From Devosia pacifica (GTDB lineage: Bacteria > Pseudomonadota > Alphaproteobacteria > Rhizobiales > Devosiaceae): a stretch of DNA of 64,000 bases. Location of the stretch: contig NZ_BMZE01000004.1 of NCBI RefSeq assembly GCF_014652635.1, forward strand, positions 248,001 to 312,000. The letters run 5' to 3'. Of the stretch, positions 1 through 8,505 are shown one piece after another; within the stretch, counting starts at the first letter, position 1, and each line of letters starts with the position of its first letter. The notes beneath the pieces are model-generated. The model was not told the DNA's origin, did no database searches, and worked only from the letters and a program-made list of their open reading frames with translations. The position numbers were made by a program, and so were the translations under genes.

Positions 1-1
1 G

Positions 2-631
2 ACTTCGAACGCGTCACGAAGCGCCGCGCGACGGGCACTGAGTTCCTACCTCGCCGGGGCCCTTGTGTTTCCGTATCTCGATTTCTTTCAGTCTGCAGAA
101 GCTGCGCGCTACGACATCGACACCCTGCGCGAGCGCTACAGCGCCAGCTTTGAGCAGGTCGCGCATCGCCTTGTGACTCTCAGGCATCCCCGGGGGGCGG
201 GTGTTCCATTCGGTTTTCTGCGCTCGGACCCTGCCGGGCGGCTGACCAAGCACTTTCCGCTGCCCGGGCTGCTCTTGCCGAGCAGCGGCCACGCATGCCC
301 GCTCTGGGCGATCTTCACCGCCTTCCGAACGCCTGATAGCACCGTGCGTCAGGTCGTGCAGTTCTCCAGCGGCTCCCGCTACATGTTCATTGCCCGCACC
401 ACCTCAAAGCGTGTGGCCGGCTTCTCGGATCAGGCAATGCCGATCTCGGTGATGCTGGCATGCGACGTTCTGCATGCCGATCGCACTGTTTATGGCGACG
501 GTCTCGATCTTGCGGACGCGCGTGCAGATGTTCCTGTTGGTCCCGCCTGTCGCCTCTGCACCCGCATTGACTGCCCGAGCCGGCAGGAGCCTGCACTGAC
601 CCCATCCGGAGCGGACGAGGGACGCCTTTAG
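2..631 (+). CDS. Short-chain fatty acyl regulator family protein (ScfR/DUF2083-like), 5' truncated
   Basis: The reading frame is open from the window edge, so only the C-terminal part (about 209 residues) is present; the GTG at 65 is internal, not a start. The segment has the pattern typical of the C-terminal half of XRE-family short-chain fatty acyl-CoA regulators: a YDI..L..RY..SFEQV stretch, VPFGFLRSDPAG, CPLWAIFTAF and a terminal cysteine cluster (CRLCTRIDC) that resembles a metal-binding site. Family members normally carry an N-terminal HTH and an IrrE-like region, which would lie outside the window. It precedes, on the same strand, a response regulator and a symporter-kinase, a neighbourhood seen for acetate/propionate control in alphaproteobacteria. 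The family assignment is from recognition; the ligand is inferred. Confidence 0.75.
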   Translation, partial: TSNASRSAARRALSSYLAGALVFPYLDFFQSAEAARYDIDTLRERYSASFEQVAHRLVTLRHPRGAGVPFGFLRSDPAGRLTKHFPLPGLLLPSSGHACPLWAIFTAFRTPDSTVRQVVQFSSGSRYMFIARTTSKRVAGFSDQAMPISVMLACDVLHADRTVYGDGLDLADARADVPVGPACRLCTRIDCPSRQEPALTPSGADEGRL

Positions 632-715
632 AGCATGAGGCTTGGAGTTTGATTGAGTTTGCGCTTTTATGCAGCGGTCTGCGGGTTGGAGGATCCGGCG
701 GACAAAGGGGGGAAA

Positions 716-1099
716 TTGGCAGTAGACGTTCTCATTGCAGAGGACGAGCCGAGCATATTGGAGGCGCTCGACTTCATTCTGCGGCGCGCGGGTTGGACCA
801 TCCGCTCCGTTACCGATGGTGAAGCCGTACTCGAGGCGGTGCGCCGCGAGCGGCCACGCATGCTCCTGCTCGATGTGATGTTGCCCAAGCGCAGCGGCTT
901 CGAAGTGCTTAAGCAGATCCGCGCAACCGACGATCTCAAGCGCATTCCCGTACTGGTGCTGACCGCCAAGGGACAGGCGCAGGATCGCCGGGTGGCGGAG
1001 GAATTGCAGGCCGACGCCTTCGTCACCAAGCCCTACGCGAATGCCGAGGTAATCGAAACCGTGCGCCGATTGCTCGATAGCTCGAACATCTGGCAATAA
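716..1099 (+). CDS. Single-domain CheY-like response regulator
   Basis: A 127-residue receiver domain with no output domain. It has the N-terminal acidic pair (AEDE), the phospho-acceptor Asp in LLLDVMLPK, the switch Thr in VLTAKG and the conserved Lys in VTKPY. I chose the TTG at 716 because a purine-rich AAAGGGGGGAAA lies directly upstream and the receiver fold begins immediately; a TTG at 653 would add 21 residues with no family match. It lies directly upstream of the symporter-histidine kinase (1337..4060) and is its likely phosphorylation partner. Without a DNA-binding domain it must act by protein contact, perhaps with the adjacent ScfR-like regulator; that is inference. Confidence 0.85.
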   Translation: MAVDVLIAEDEPSILEALDFILRRAGWTIRSVTDGEAVLEAVRRERPRMLLLDVMLPKRSGFEVLKQIRATDDLKRIPVLVLTAKGQAQDRRVAEELQADAFVTKPYANAEVIETVRRLLDSSNIWQ

Positions 1100-1103
1100 G
1101 CGC

Positions 1104-1337
1104 ATGCGGGGAAAGCTGGAAAGCACAGCCCTGCTGCTGACCCTCGCAAGCATTCTGCTCATCATGCCGCCCATCGCCTATCTGTTTCAGTGGCAGGCGC
1201 GACTGTTCGGCGTACCCGTCGAGGTGATCTATCTGTTCACGGTCTGGGGCGGGCTAGTCCTCTGTTCGGCGCTGCTGTCCCGCCGGTTGCCGCCGCAGAC
1301 ACCACCGTCCGGCGATGATGACGGAGGCAGCGGCTGA
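1104..1337 (+). CDS. Small two-helix membrane protein next to symporter kinase
   Basis: A 77-residue protein with two predicted transmembrane segments (about residues 7-28 and 36-58) and a short acidic, Pro/Gly-rich C-terminal tail. It starts 4 nt after the response regulator and its TGA overlaps the ATG of the kinase gene (ATGA at 1337), so the three genes are almost certainly co-translated. Small membrane proteins in this position accompany SLC5-type transporters or kinases in related bacteria. I do not recognise a named family and assign no function. Confidence 0.75.
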   Translation: MRGKLESTALLLTLASILLIMPPIAYLFQWQARLFGVPVEVIYLFTVWGGLVLCSALLSRRLPPQTPPSGDDDGGSG

Positions 1338-4060
1338 TGCTGTCCGCGGACCTCGTTATCGCGACAGCTATCGGCTATGTCGGGCTGCTCTTCCTCATCG
1401 CCTATTTCGGCGACCGCCAGTCGCGCAAGGGCGCGGGCGGGTTCCTGCGCTCTCCCTTCGTTTATACGCTGTCGATCTCGGTCTATTGCACCAGCTGGAC
1501 CTTTTACGGCGCGGTAGGCTCGGCTGCTCGCAACGGTCTCGAATTTCTCGCAATCTACCTCGGGCCAACCGTTTTCTTTGTCGGCTGGTGGTTCATGCTG
1601 CGCCGGCTGGTGCGCATAAGTCATGATCAGCGGATCACCTCGGTCGCCGACCTGTTGTCCTCGCGCTTTGGTAAATCCAGCCGCCTTGCGGTGCTCGTTA
1701 CCGTCATCGCGCTGATCGCGATCGCGCCATACATCGCGCTGCAGCTCAAGGCTGTGACATCGTCAATCCAGGCCATCGCCGGTGCATCCGAGTTCTCGCA
1801 GGGTCGCCTGCGGGGCATAGACGAGGCCGGTCTGGCGCTCGCGGTGGCTGCCGGCATGGCAGTCTTCACCATTCTCTTCGGCACCCGCAATGTCGATGCC
1901 AAGGAGCAGCACCATGGCGTTGTGGCGGCCATCGCGTTCGAAGCCATCGTCAAGCTGACAGCCCTGGTCGCCGTCGGCATCTTCGTCGTCTATGTCGGTG
2001 GCGGGCTCGAATCCATTTTCTCGAACGCCGAGCAGGCTGGCGTTGAAATCTATTCGGCCAACACCTTCGATAGCCGCTGGTTCGTCATGAATCTCTTGGC
2101 GTTTTCCGCGATCATTTGTCTGCCCAGACAGTTCCAGATTACCGTTGTCGAGAACTCCGACGAGAACCATCTGCGCACCGCGGCGTGGGCCTTCCCGCTC
2201 TACATGCTGGCGATGAGCCTGTTCATCCTGCCGATCGCTATTTACGGGCTGACTGCCATGCCCGCAGGCGCCAACCCTGATATGTTCGTTCTGACACTGC
2301 CCCTTTCCGAAGGGCACGAAGGGCTGGCGCTGTTCGCCTTCATCGGCGGGTTCTCATCCGCCACATCGATGATCATCGTCGAGTCGATCGCGCTGTCCAT
2401 TATGGTCTCGAACCACATCGTTATGCCCATCGTATTGCGCTGGGTGCCTGGCGAGGGCGCTGCCGACGGGCGGGGCGTCAGCCGCCTTCTGCTGAACTCG
2501 CGGCGTTTCTCGATCATCCTTATACTCGGGCTCGGGTTCCTCTACTTCTACCTGACACGCGATTCTGACGCGCTGGCGCCTATTGGCCTGATCTCTTTTT
2601 GCGGCGTGGCCCAATTCCTGCCGTCAATCCTCGCGGCGCTGTTCTGGCGGGAGGCATCGATTAGGGCGGCCACCGCGGCAGTCGCCGTTGGCTTCATTGT
2701 CTGGGCCTGGTCGAGCTTCATGCCCTCGTTCCAGAGTTCGTCGCCTGCCGTGGCCGCGATCATGGCGGAAGGTCCTTGGGGCCTGTGGTGGCTGCGGCCG
2801 GAAGCTCTGTTCGGTCTCGACGGTCTCGATCCGCTGGTCCACGCCGTATTCTGGAGCCTCTTCCTCAATAGCGCGACCCTGGCGATAGGCTCCCTGATGA
2901 CCAATCAGTCAGCCTTGGAACGGATACAGGCCAACCTGTTCGTCAATGTCTTTGCCAGTGCTGGGCGCGGACCAACCTTCATGCGCGGGTCAGCAGCCGC
3001 AAACGATCTGTTCTTCGTCGCGCAGCGTGTTCTCGGCGACGAACGCGCAATCTCGATTTTCGAGACCGAGGCAAAGGAGCAGGGGCGAACCTGGCAAAGC
3101 CTTGAACCCAGCCCCACTTTCATCTCCCGGCTTGAGCGCGAGCTTGCCGGCTCGATCGGCGCAGCGTCCGCGCACGTGATGCTGTCGAAAGTGGTCTCGG
3201 GCGGCTCTGTGTCGCTCGAAGAGGTGATGCAGATGGCCGATGAGACGCAGCAGGCCATCGAATATTCGCAAGAGCTTGAACGGACATCTGCAGAATTGCG
3301 CTCCACCGCCAACCAGCTCGCTGTCGCCAACCGTCAGTTGCGCGAGGTCGATCAGCAAAAGGATGAGTTCCTCAGCCAGGTCAGCCATGAAGTGCGTACC
3401 CCAATGACAGCAATCAGGGCCTTCTCGGAGATCCTTCTCGACAACAATGGGCTCGACACTGACGACAAGGGCCGGTTCATCTCGACCATTCATAAGGAAA
3501 GCCTGCGCCTGACCACGCTACTCGATGAAATCCTTGATCTTTCGGCGCTCGAGCGCGGCGAGCGAAACTGGGAAAACCGCCCGATCGATGGTGAAGCCGT
3601 GCTCGAACAGGCAATCGAGGTCTGCAGTGCCCTCGCAAGGCAACGCGGGGTGGGCATTGTCTCGGCAGGACGCGCCGGCGCGGCCATCGTCGCCGCGGAC
3701 CCGGATCGATTGAGCCAGGTGCTGATCAATCTCATCAGCAATGGCGTGAAGTACAACATCGCAGCCAAGCCACTCGTCAGCGTCACCTCGCATACTAGCG
3801 AGAGGACTTACGTCATCGAGGTGTCAGACAACGGCCCGGGCGTTGCCGAGGCCGAGCGCAACAAGATCTTCGACAAGTTTTATCGCGGTGAAGGTGTTGG
3901 TGCTTCAAGAACCGGCGCCGGCCTCGGTCTCGCCATCAGCCGTGAGATCATGCTGCGTATGAACGGCCAACTCGAACTGGTTGCGACGGGCGGGCAGGGC
4001 GCCTGCTTCCGCATCACACTGCCAGTCCTGGAAACGCATACAGCAACACGCGCCGGTTAG
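1337..4060 (+). CDS. Sodium:solute symporter-fused sensor histidine kinase (CrbS-like)
   Basis: A 907-residue inner-membrane protein. Residues 1 to about 510 form a multi-spanning SSS/SLC5 transporter-like domain. A linker region follows, then a HisKA dimerisation domain with the phospho-acceptor His at about residue 684 (SQVSHEVRTPMTAIRAF) and a HATPase domain with N box (NLISNGVKYN), G1 (DNGPGV) and G2 (GAGLGLAI). The architecture matches CrbS-type kinases, which sense acetate-related signals through the transporter domain and control acetyl-CoA synthetase. The gene overlaps the small membrane protein upstream by 1 nt, and its 3' end overlaps the convergent uxuA by 4 nt. No acs gene is in the window. 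The ligand is inferred from the family and from the ScfR-like neighbour. Confidence 0.9.
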   Translation: MLSADLVIATAIGYVGLLFLIAYFGDRQSRKGAGGFLRSPFVYTLSISVYCTSWTFYGAVGSAARNGLEFLAIYLGPTVFFVGWWFMLRRLVRISHDQRITSVADLLSSRFGKSSRLAVLVTVIALIAIAPYIALQLKAVTSSIQAIAGASEFSQGRLRGIDEAGLALAVAAGMAVFTILFGTRNVDAKEQHHGVVAAIAFEAIVKLTALVAVGIFVVYVGGGLESIFSNAEQAGVEIYSANTFDSRWFVMNLLAFSAIICLPRQFQITVVENSDENHLRTAAWAFPLYMLAMSLFILPIAIYGLTAMPAGANPDMFVLTLPLSEGHEGLALFAFIGGFSSATSMIIVESIALSIMVSNHIVMPIVLRWVPGEGAADGRGVSRLLLNSRRFSIILILGLGFLYFYLTRDSDALAPIGLISFCGVAQFLPSILAALFWREASIRAATAAVAVGFIVWAWSSFMPSFQSSSPAVAAIMAEGPWGLWWLRPEALFGLDGLDPLVHAVFWSLFLNSATLAIGSLMTNQSALERIQANLFVNVFASAGRGPTFMRGSAAANDLFFVAQRVLGDERAISIFETEAKEQGRTWQSLEPSPTFISRLERELAGSIGAASAHVMLSKVVSGGSVSLEEVMQMADETQQAIEYSQELERTSAELRSTANQLAVANRQLREVDQQKDEFLSQVSHEVRTPMTAIRAFSEILLDNNGLDTDDKGRFISTIHKESLRLTTLLDEILDLSALERGERNWENRPIDGEAVLEQAIEVCSALARQRGVGIVSAGRAGAAIVAADPDRLSQVLINLISNGVKYNIAAKPLVSVTSHTSERTYVIEVSDNGPGVAEAERNKIFDKFYRGEGVGASRTGAGLGLAISREIMLRMNGQLELVATGGQGACFRITLPVLETHTATRAG

Positions 4061-5253
4061 CGCCAGACTGCCCGCGCAACGCCGCGCAATTCTGCCAGGC
4101 CCTTGAGCCGGCCGATCAGCGGGTAGCCCGGCTGCGCCTGGCGTGTCAGGTCATCGAGTATGTCCTGCCCGTGGTCGGGCCGCATCGGGATCGACGCGTC
4201 GCTGCGGCCTTCCGCGCGGCGGCGCCCCTCCTCGTCCGCGACTGCTTGCAGCAAGGCGACCATGTCGACGGATCCATCGAGATGCTCGCACTCGTGAAAG
4301 GAGCTTCCCACAGTGTCGCCCTCAAGACGCACGTTGCGCAAATGCAGGAAATGCACGCGATGTCCCAGCCGGCGCATCATGCCTGGCAGGTCATTGTCAG
4401 GTCTCGCACCAAGAGCCCCTGAGCACAGCGTGATGCCGTTTGCCGGATCATCGATCTGCTCGATCAGCGCACGATAATCTTCCTCTGTCGACATGATCCG
4501 TGGCAGGCCCATCAGCGGAAACGGCGGATCGTCGGGGTGGCAGCACAGGCGAATGCCGAGCCGCGCTGCAGTCGGCACGACCTCCGACAAGAAATCCAAA
4601 AGATGTGTGCGTAGACGGTCGGCAGAGATGTCGCCATAGCGCGCGAGATGCGTGTGGATCGTATCGACCGAAAGCGCCTCGGCGGCTCCGGGTAATCCGG
4701 CCATTACATTGGCAGCCAGTTGAGACTTGCGGGTATCATCCATCTCGCGGATGCGCTCGTCCGCGGCGCATGCCACGGCCTCGGGAAGTGCCTCGCGCGC
4801 TCCGTGCCGTTTGAGAACGTGTACATCGAATGCAGCAAAATCGATTGCGTCAAAACGCATGCACGTGCCGCCATGCGGCAACCGCCACGCCAGATCGGTG
4901 CGTGTCCAGTCGATCACCGGCATGAAATTATAGCAGACCGTCTCGATACCGGCTGCTGCGAGGTTCTCGAGGCTGGTCTTGTACGCCTCAATATGCAAGC
5001 GCCAGTCGCCGGTCTGCTGTTTGATATCCTCGGAAACCGGCAGGCTTTCGACCACCAGCCATTCGAGCCCGGACGGTGTCCCATCTGCTCTCGCGGCAAT
5101 CTCGCGCTGGCGGCGGGCGATCTCGTCCGGCGTCCACACGAGACCATCGGGGATATGATGCAGGGCAGAGACAATGCCTTGCGCCCCTGTCTGCATGACG
5201 TCGGAAATTGTGGTGATGTCGTTCGGGCCGAACCAGCGCCAGGTCTCGATCAT
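4057..5253 (-). CDS. uxuA: Mannonate dehydratase
   Basis: A 398-residue cytosolic enzyme whose N-terminus (ETWRWFGPNDITTISDVMQTG) and the HHIPDG..W motif are diagnostic for UxuA. It converts D-mannonate to 2-keto-3-deoxy-D-gluconate in hexuronate catabolism and uses a divalent metal. CCHPDDPPFP, HFLHLRN and RPDHGQ carry expected metal or substrate ligands. It is the last gene of a five-gene minus-strand operon with a complete carbohydrate ABC importer; the ATPase stop lies 5 nt upstream of its start. This suggests that the imported sugar is a uronate or is converted to mannonate. No uxuB or uxaC is visible here, although two Gfo/Idh/MocA oxidoreductases are divergently encoded. Confidence 0.95.
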   Translation of the reverse strand: MIETWRWFGPNDITTISDVMQTGAQGIVSALHHIPDGLVWTPDEIARRQREIAARADGTPSGLEWLVVESLPVSEDIKQQTGDWRLHIEAYKTSLENLAAAGIETVCYNFMPVIDWTRTDLAWRLPHGGTCMRFDAIDFAAFDVHVLKRHGAREALPEAVACAADERIREMDDTRKSQLAANVMAGLPGAAEALSVDTIHTHLARYGDISADRLRTHLLDFLSEVVPTAARLGIRLCCHPDDPPFPLMGLPRIMSTEEDYRALIEQIDDPANGITLCSGALGARPDNDLPGMMRRLGHRVHFLHLRNVRLEGDTVGSSFHECEHLDGSVDMVALLQAVADEEGRRRAEGRSDASIPMRPDHGQDILDDLTRQAQPGYPLIGRLKGLAELRGVARAVWR

Positions 5254-5258
5254 GCGGT

Positions 5259-6350
5259 TTACCGGTGCGCGAGTGCGAGACCATCGGCGCCGAACAGGTG
5301 CCAGTGGTTTTCCCGTGCTTTGACATAAAGCGTATCGCCACGTCGCGCCGTGCTTTGCCCGGCTTCATGGATCAACACGGGGATGTCGCCGGGGAGCGTC
5401 CCATGCAGATAGCTGTTGGCGCCATACTGCTCGGTGACGCCGATCGATACCGGCCACCCACCGGTCTCCTCCCGCGCGACAGAGAAGTCTTCTGGGCGTA
5501 TGCCCAGCGTCACCGCTTCGCCGACCTTTGCGGTGCTGGCAATCTTGCCCGGCAATTGCATTGGCGGCAGGCCAGGAGCCTCGAACGTCGAGCCGGTCTC
5601 TGCGATTTCGGTCAGCTTGCCTTCGACGAAGTTCATGCGGGGCGAGCCGATGAAACCCGCAACGAACAAATTATGCGGATTGTTATAAAGGTCGAGCGGC
5701 GCCCCATACTGCTCGATGATGCCACCACGCAGCACCACGATCTTGTCAGCCATGGTCATGGCCTCGATCTGGTCGTGCGTCACATAGATCATCGTGTTGC
5801 CCAGCCGCTCGTGAAGCCGGGTGATCTCCACTCGCATCAGCACGCGAAGCTCGGCGTCGAGGTTCGACAGCGGCTCGTCGAACAGGAAGATCTTCGGATC
5901 ACGGGTGATCGCACGCCCAATCGCTACGCGTTGCCGTTGCCCACCCGAAAGCTGTTTCGGCCGACGCTCCAGCAATTGCTCGATCTGCAGCAACCGTGCG
6001 GCATCACCCACGCGCCGTTCGATCTCCGGCTTCGCCATGCGGATGTTCTCGAGCCCGAAACTCAGGTTCTCGCGCACCGTCATGTGCGGATAGAGTGCAT
6101 AGGACTGGAACACCATGGCGACGCCACGGTCTGCAGCCGGCACATTGACGACACTGTCATCATCGATGCGGATATCGCCGTCGGAGACGTCTTCGAGACC
6201 GGCGATCAGGCGCAGCAGGGTCGACTTTCCGCAACCCGAGGGACCGACGAACACCACGAACTCGCCGTCCTTGATGTCGAGGTCGACGCCCGGGATCACT
6301 TCGACCGCGCCGAATGACTTCTTGACGTTGTCGAGAACAAGATTAGCCAT
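5259..6350 (-). CDS. Carbohydrate ABC transporter ATP-binding protein (UgpC/MalK type)
   Basis: A 363-residue ATPase with Walker A (GPSGCGKST), Q loop, signature [14 protein letters not shown], Walker B ([11 protein letters not shown]) and the H loop (YVTHDQ). A C-terminal TOBE/MalK-type regulatory region (from about residue 235) contains PRMNFVEG and GIRPEDF. It energises the importer formed by the two upstream permeases and the periplasmic binding protein. The gene sits between the second permease (11-nt gap) and uxuA (5-nt gap), so it belongs to one transcript. The substrate is not readable from the ATPase; the neighbouring uxuA points to a sugar acid or a glycoside that contains one. Confidence 0.93.
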   Translation of the reverse strand: MANLVLDNVKKSFGAVEVIPGVDLDIKDGEFVVFVGPSGCGKSTLLRLIAGLEDVSDGDIRIDDDSVVNVPAADRGVAMVFQSYALYPHMTVRENLSFGLENIRMAKPEIERRVGDAARLLQIEQLLERRPKQLSGGQRQRVAIGRAITRDPKIFLFDEPLSNLDAELRVLMRVEITRLHERLGNTMIYVTHDQIEAMTMADKIVVLRGGIIEQYGAPLDLYNNPHNLFVAGFIGSPRMNFVEGKLTEIAETGSTFEAPGLPPMQLPGKIASTAKVGEAVTLGIRPEDFSVAREETGGWPVSIGVTEQYGANSYLHGTLPGDIPVLIHEAGQSTARRGDTLYVKARENHWHLFGADGLALAHR

Positions 6351-6361
6351 CTCAATATTCC

Positions 6362-7447
6362 TTACTTGATACCGGTCGATGCGATGCCGCTGGTGATGTA
6401 GCGCTGCAAGAAGATGAAGGCGCAGGCGAGCGGCAGTGCGGTCAGGGTGGTCATTGCCAGCAGCAGTTCATAGCGAATGCCATACTCTGTCTGGAATGAA
6501 GCCAGTGCCAACTGCAGCGTGTAGGACTGGCGTTCGGTCAGAACCACAAGCGGCAGCAGGAAGTCGTTCCAGCGCGACAGGATCGAGAAGATCGCGACGA
6601 CGGCAAGCGCCGGGGACGACAATGGCAGGATGATCCGCCAGAAGATCCGCCACTCGCTGGCATGATCCATGCGCGCGGCTTCGATCAGTTCATCCGGGAT
6701 CGTCAGCATGTACTGGCGCAGCAGGAACACGCCCGTCGGCGTTGCGACCGTCGGCAGGATCACGCCCCAAAGGTTAGCCACAAGTCCCAGTTGCGCGACA
6801 ATCATGTAGGTCGGCACCAGCACAACAGTTGCGGGGATCATCAGCGTGGCGAGGATCGAAACCAGCGCTACGTTCGAGCCGCGAAAGCGATACTTCGACA
6901 GGGCAAAGGCTGCCATGGCGTTCATCACCAGCGTGATCAGCGTTGCCACCACCGTGATGAACAGGCTGTTGTAGACGTAACGCCAGATGTTGCCGCCGGT
7001 GTCGGAAAGCAGATTGCTGTAATTCTCGAACGCCAGGTAGAACTTGCGCACTGGTGTGGCGTTCTCGATCGGCACAACGATGCGCTCGTCCGGGTTGGCC
7101 GGATCGACCATCTGCGCCTGAATGCCGACGCGCCGCAACTGTGCCAGTTGCACCGTATCCCCGTCCTCAGTCACCACATCGAACAGCGGCAGCGGCTCGT
7201 CATAGCCCTCAACCATTATCGTCTCGGACGAAAACGGCACGAGGGTGGGCGGAAACTCGGCCAGATTGGCGGGCGTCTTGAACGAGGAGACGACCACCCA
7301 CAGCACCGGAACGAACATCACCAGAAGCCCGAACACCAGGTAGGCGTAGGTCAGCCAATCCGTCCAGTGCAGGCCCTTGCGCCCGCGGCGGCGTGAGATG
7401 AAGCCGCGGATCGATGTGCCGCTTTTGGCCATGCTCAAATCAGTCAT
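6362..7447 (-). CDS. Carbohydrate ABC transporter permease (MalG-like)
   Basis: A 361-residue inner-membrane permease. The start at 7447 ([10 protein letters not shown]) is chosen because it overlaps the upstream permease stop by 8 nt; the longer open frame would begin inside that gene. The EAA loop is recognisable ([23 protein letters not shown]), as expected for the second inner-membrane subunit of CUT1 importers. Between the first and second membrane helices there is a long hydrophilic periplasmic insertion of roughly 80 residues (about residues 65-145), larger than in a minimal MalG. It pairs with 7440..8438. Confidence 0.9.
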   Translation of the reverse strand: MTDLSMAKSGTSIRGFISRRRGRKGLHWTDWLTYAYLVFGLLVMFVPVLWVVVSSFKTPANLAEFPPTLVPFSSETIMVEGYDEPLPLFDVVTEDGDTVQLAQLRRVGIQAQMVDPANPDERIVVPIENATPVRKFYLAFENYSNLLSDTGGNIWRYVYNSLFITVVATLITLVMNAMAAFALSKYRFRGSNVALVSILATLMIPATVVLVPTYMIVAQLGLVANLWGVILPTVATPTGVFLLRQYMLTIPDELIEAARMDHASEWRIFWRIILPLSSPALAVVAIFSILSRWNDFLLPLVVLTERQSYTLQLALASFQTEYGIRYELLLAMTTLTALPLACAFIFLQRYITSGIASTGIK

Positions 7448-8438
7448 TATTGCCACCCCGCGAGATGCGCATCTGGATTGCGGTGAAGACCAGCAGCGCC
7501 AGCCCCAGCAGCAGGGATGCGGCGGCGGCGAGGCCGAAATTGCGTGGTTGAGCGGCAAAGCCCACTTCATAGATGTACTGCACCATCAGCATGGTAGCGG
7601 ACCCTGGCCCGCCGCCGGTCAGCACATAGAGTTCATCGAAGGTCTGCACGGACCGGATAACGGCGAGAATGAACACAACCAGCAGAACCGGCTTCAGCAA
7701 CGGCAGAGTGATCCGCGTGAACGAACGCCATGGCGTGGCGCTATCCATGCGCGCCGCCTCATAGACATCGCGCGGGATGGACTGCAGCCCTGCCAGCAGA
7801 ATGATGGTGTAAAAGCCCATATGTGCCCACACCGTCACGAACACTGACCAGAAGAACGCGGTGTTGGGGAACACCAGCCAGTTGAGGGTCGGAAGGCCGG
7901 TGGCGGAGAGCAGCCCGTTGAGGGCGCCATTGCGCTGCAGGATCCATTGCCACGTCAGCGCAACGACGACTGGCGAGAGCATCACTGGGAAAAAGAAGAT
8001 TCCGCGGAAAAAGCCGCGGCCACGAATTTCGCGGTTGAGGCAAACCGCTGTCAGCAAGGCAATGGTGATCATCACTGTCACCTGCACCGGTACGAACACC
8101 ATGGTGTTGCCGAGTGCGCGCCAGAACAGATCGCGCGAACAGGTCGCAGGATCGAGGTAATTGGTGCAATCGAACAGTGTCTGGTAGTTCGCACCGCCGA
8201 TAAAGGGGCGGTCCCACGGGAAAAGCCGGTCGCTGCCACTGACCGAATAGAAGACGTTGATGAACACCGGCAGCAGGGCGAAAAGAACCACCGCCGTCAG
8301 GTTCGGAATGAGAAAGACCCAAGGCATGCGCTTGATGCCAAGCACACGCTGAAGTCCCGACATTAGCGGCTCTACGGCTCGCGCGGGAAACATCGCCACT
8401 TGACCGGCCGCATGCGCGACCTGGCTTTTTGCACTCAT
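7440..8438 (-). CDS. Carbohydrate ABC transporter permease (MalF-like)
   Basis: A 332-residue permease with about six predicted membrane helices and an EAA loop (DVYEAARMDSATPWRSFTRITLP). A long N-terminal cytoplasmic stretch precedes the first helix, and a Cys-containing periplasmic loop (FDCTNYLDPATCSRDLF) is present. It is the first permease gene after the binding-protein gene and is separated from it by a GC-rich hairpin at 8469..8495. It overlaps the next permease by 8 nt. The family is the CUT1 carbohydrate importers; the substrate is inferred from uxuA. Confidence 0.9.
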   Translation of the reverse strand: MSAKSQVAHAAGQVAMFPARAVEPLMSGLQRVLGIKRMPWVFLIPNLTAVVLFALLPVFINVFYSVSGSDRLFPWDRPFIGGANYQTLFDCTNYLDPATCSRDLFWRALGNTMVFVPVQVTVMITIALLTAVCLNREIRGRGFFRGIFFFPVMLSPVVVALTWQWILQRNGALNGLLSATGLPTLNWLVFPNTAFFWSVFVTVWAHMGFYTIILLAGLQSIPRDVYEAARMDSATPWRSFTRITLPLLKPVLLVVFILAVIRSVQTFDELYVLTGGGPGSATMLMVQYIYEVGFAAQPRNFGLAAAASLLLGLALLVFTAIQMRISRGGNND

Positions 8439-8468
8439 TGTCGGTCCTCGTGGAACTGCTGCCTGAAT

Positions 8469-8495
8469 GGCCGCCCCGGCATCGCCGGGACGGCC
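8469..8495 (-). promoter_or_regulatory. Intergenic hairpin between binding-protein and permease genes
   Basis: Two 12-nt arms (8469-8480 and 8484-8495) around a 3-nt loop pair with a single wobble position. No T-run follows on the minus strand, so it is not a classical terminator. In mal-type operons such hairpins after the binding-protein gene protect the upstream mRNA or lower read-through, giving more binding protein than permease. A similar element occurs at 46389..46416. Confidence 0.6.
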
Positions 8496-8505
8496 TCATC
8501 TTCGA

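Noticed and set aside
404-1174. 256-residue minus-strand frame across the ScfR-like and response regulator genes
   Set aside because: Overlaps two well-supported genes and has no recognisable domain.
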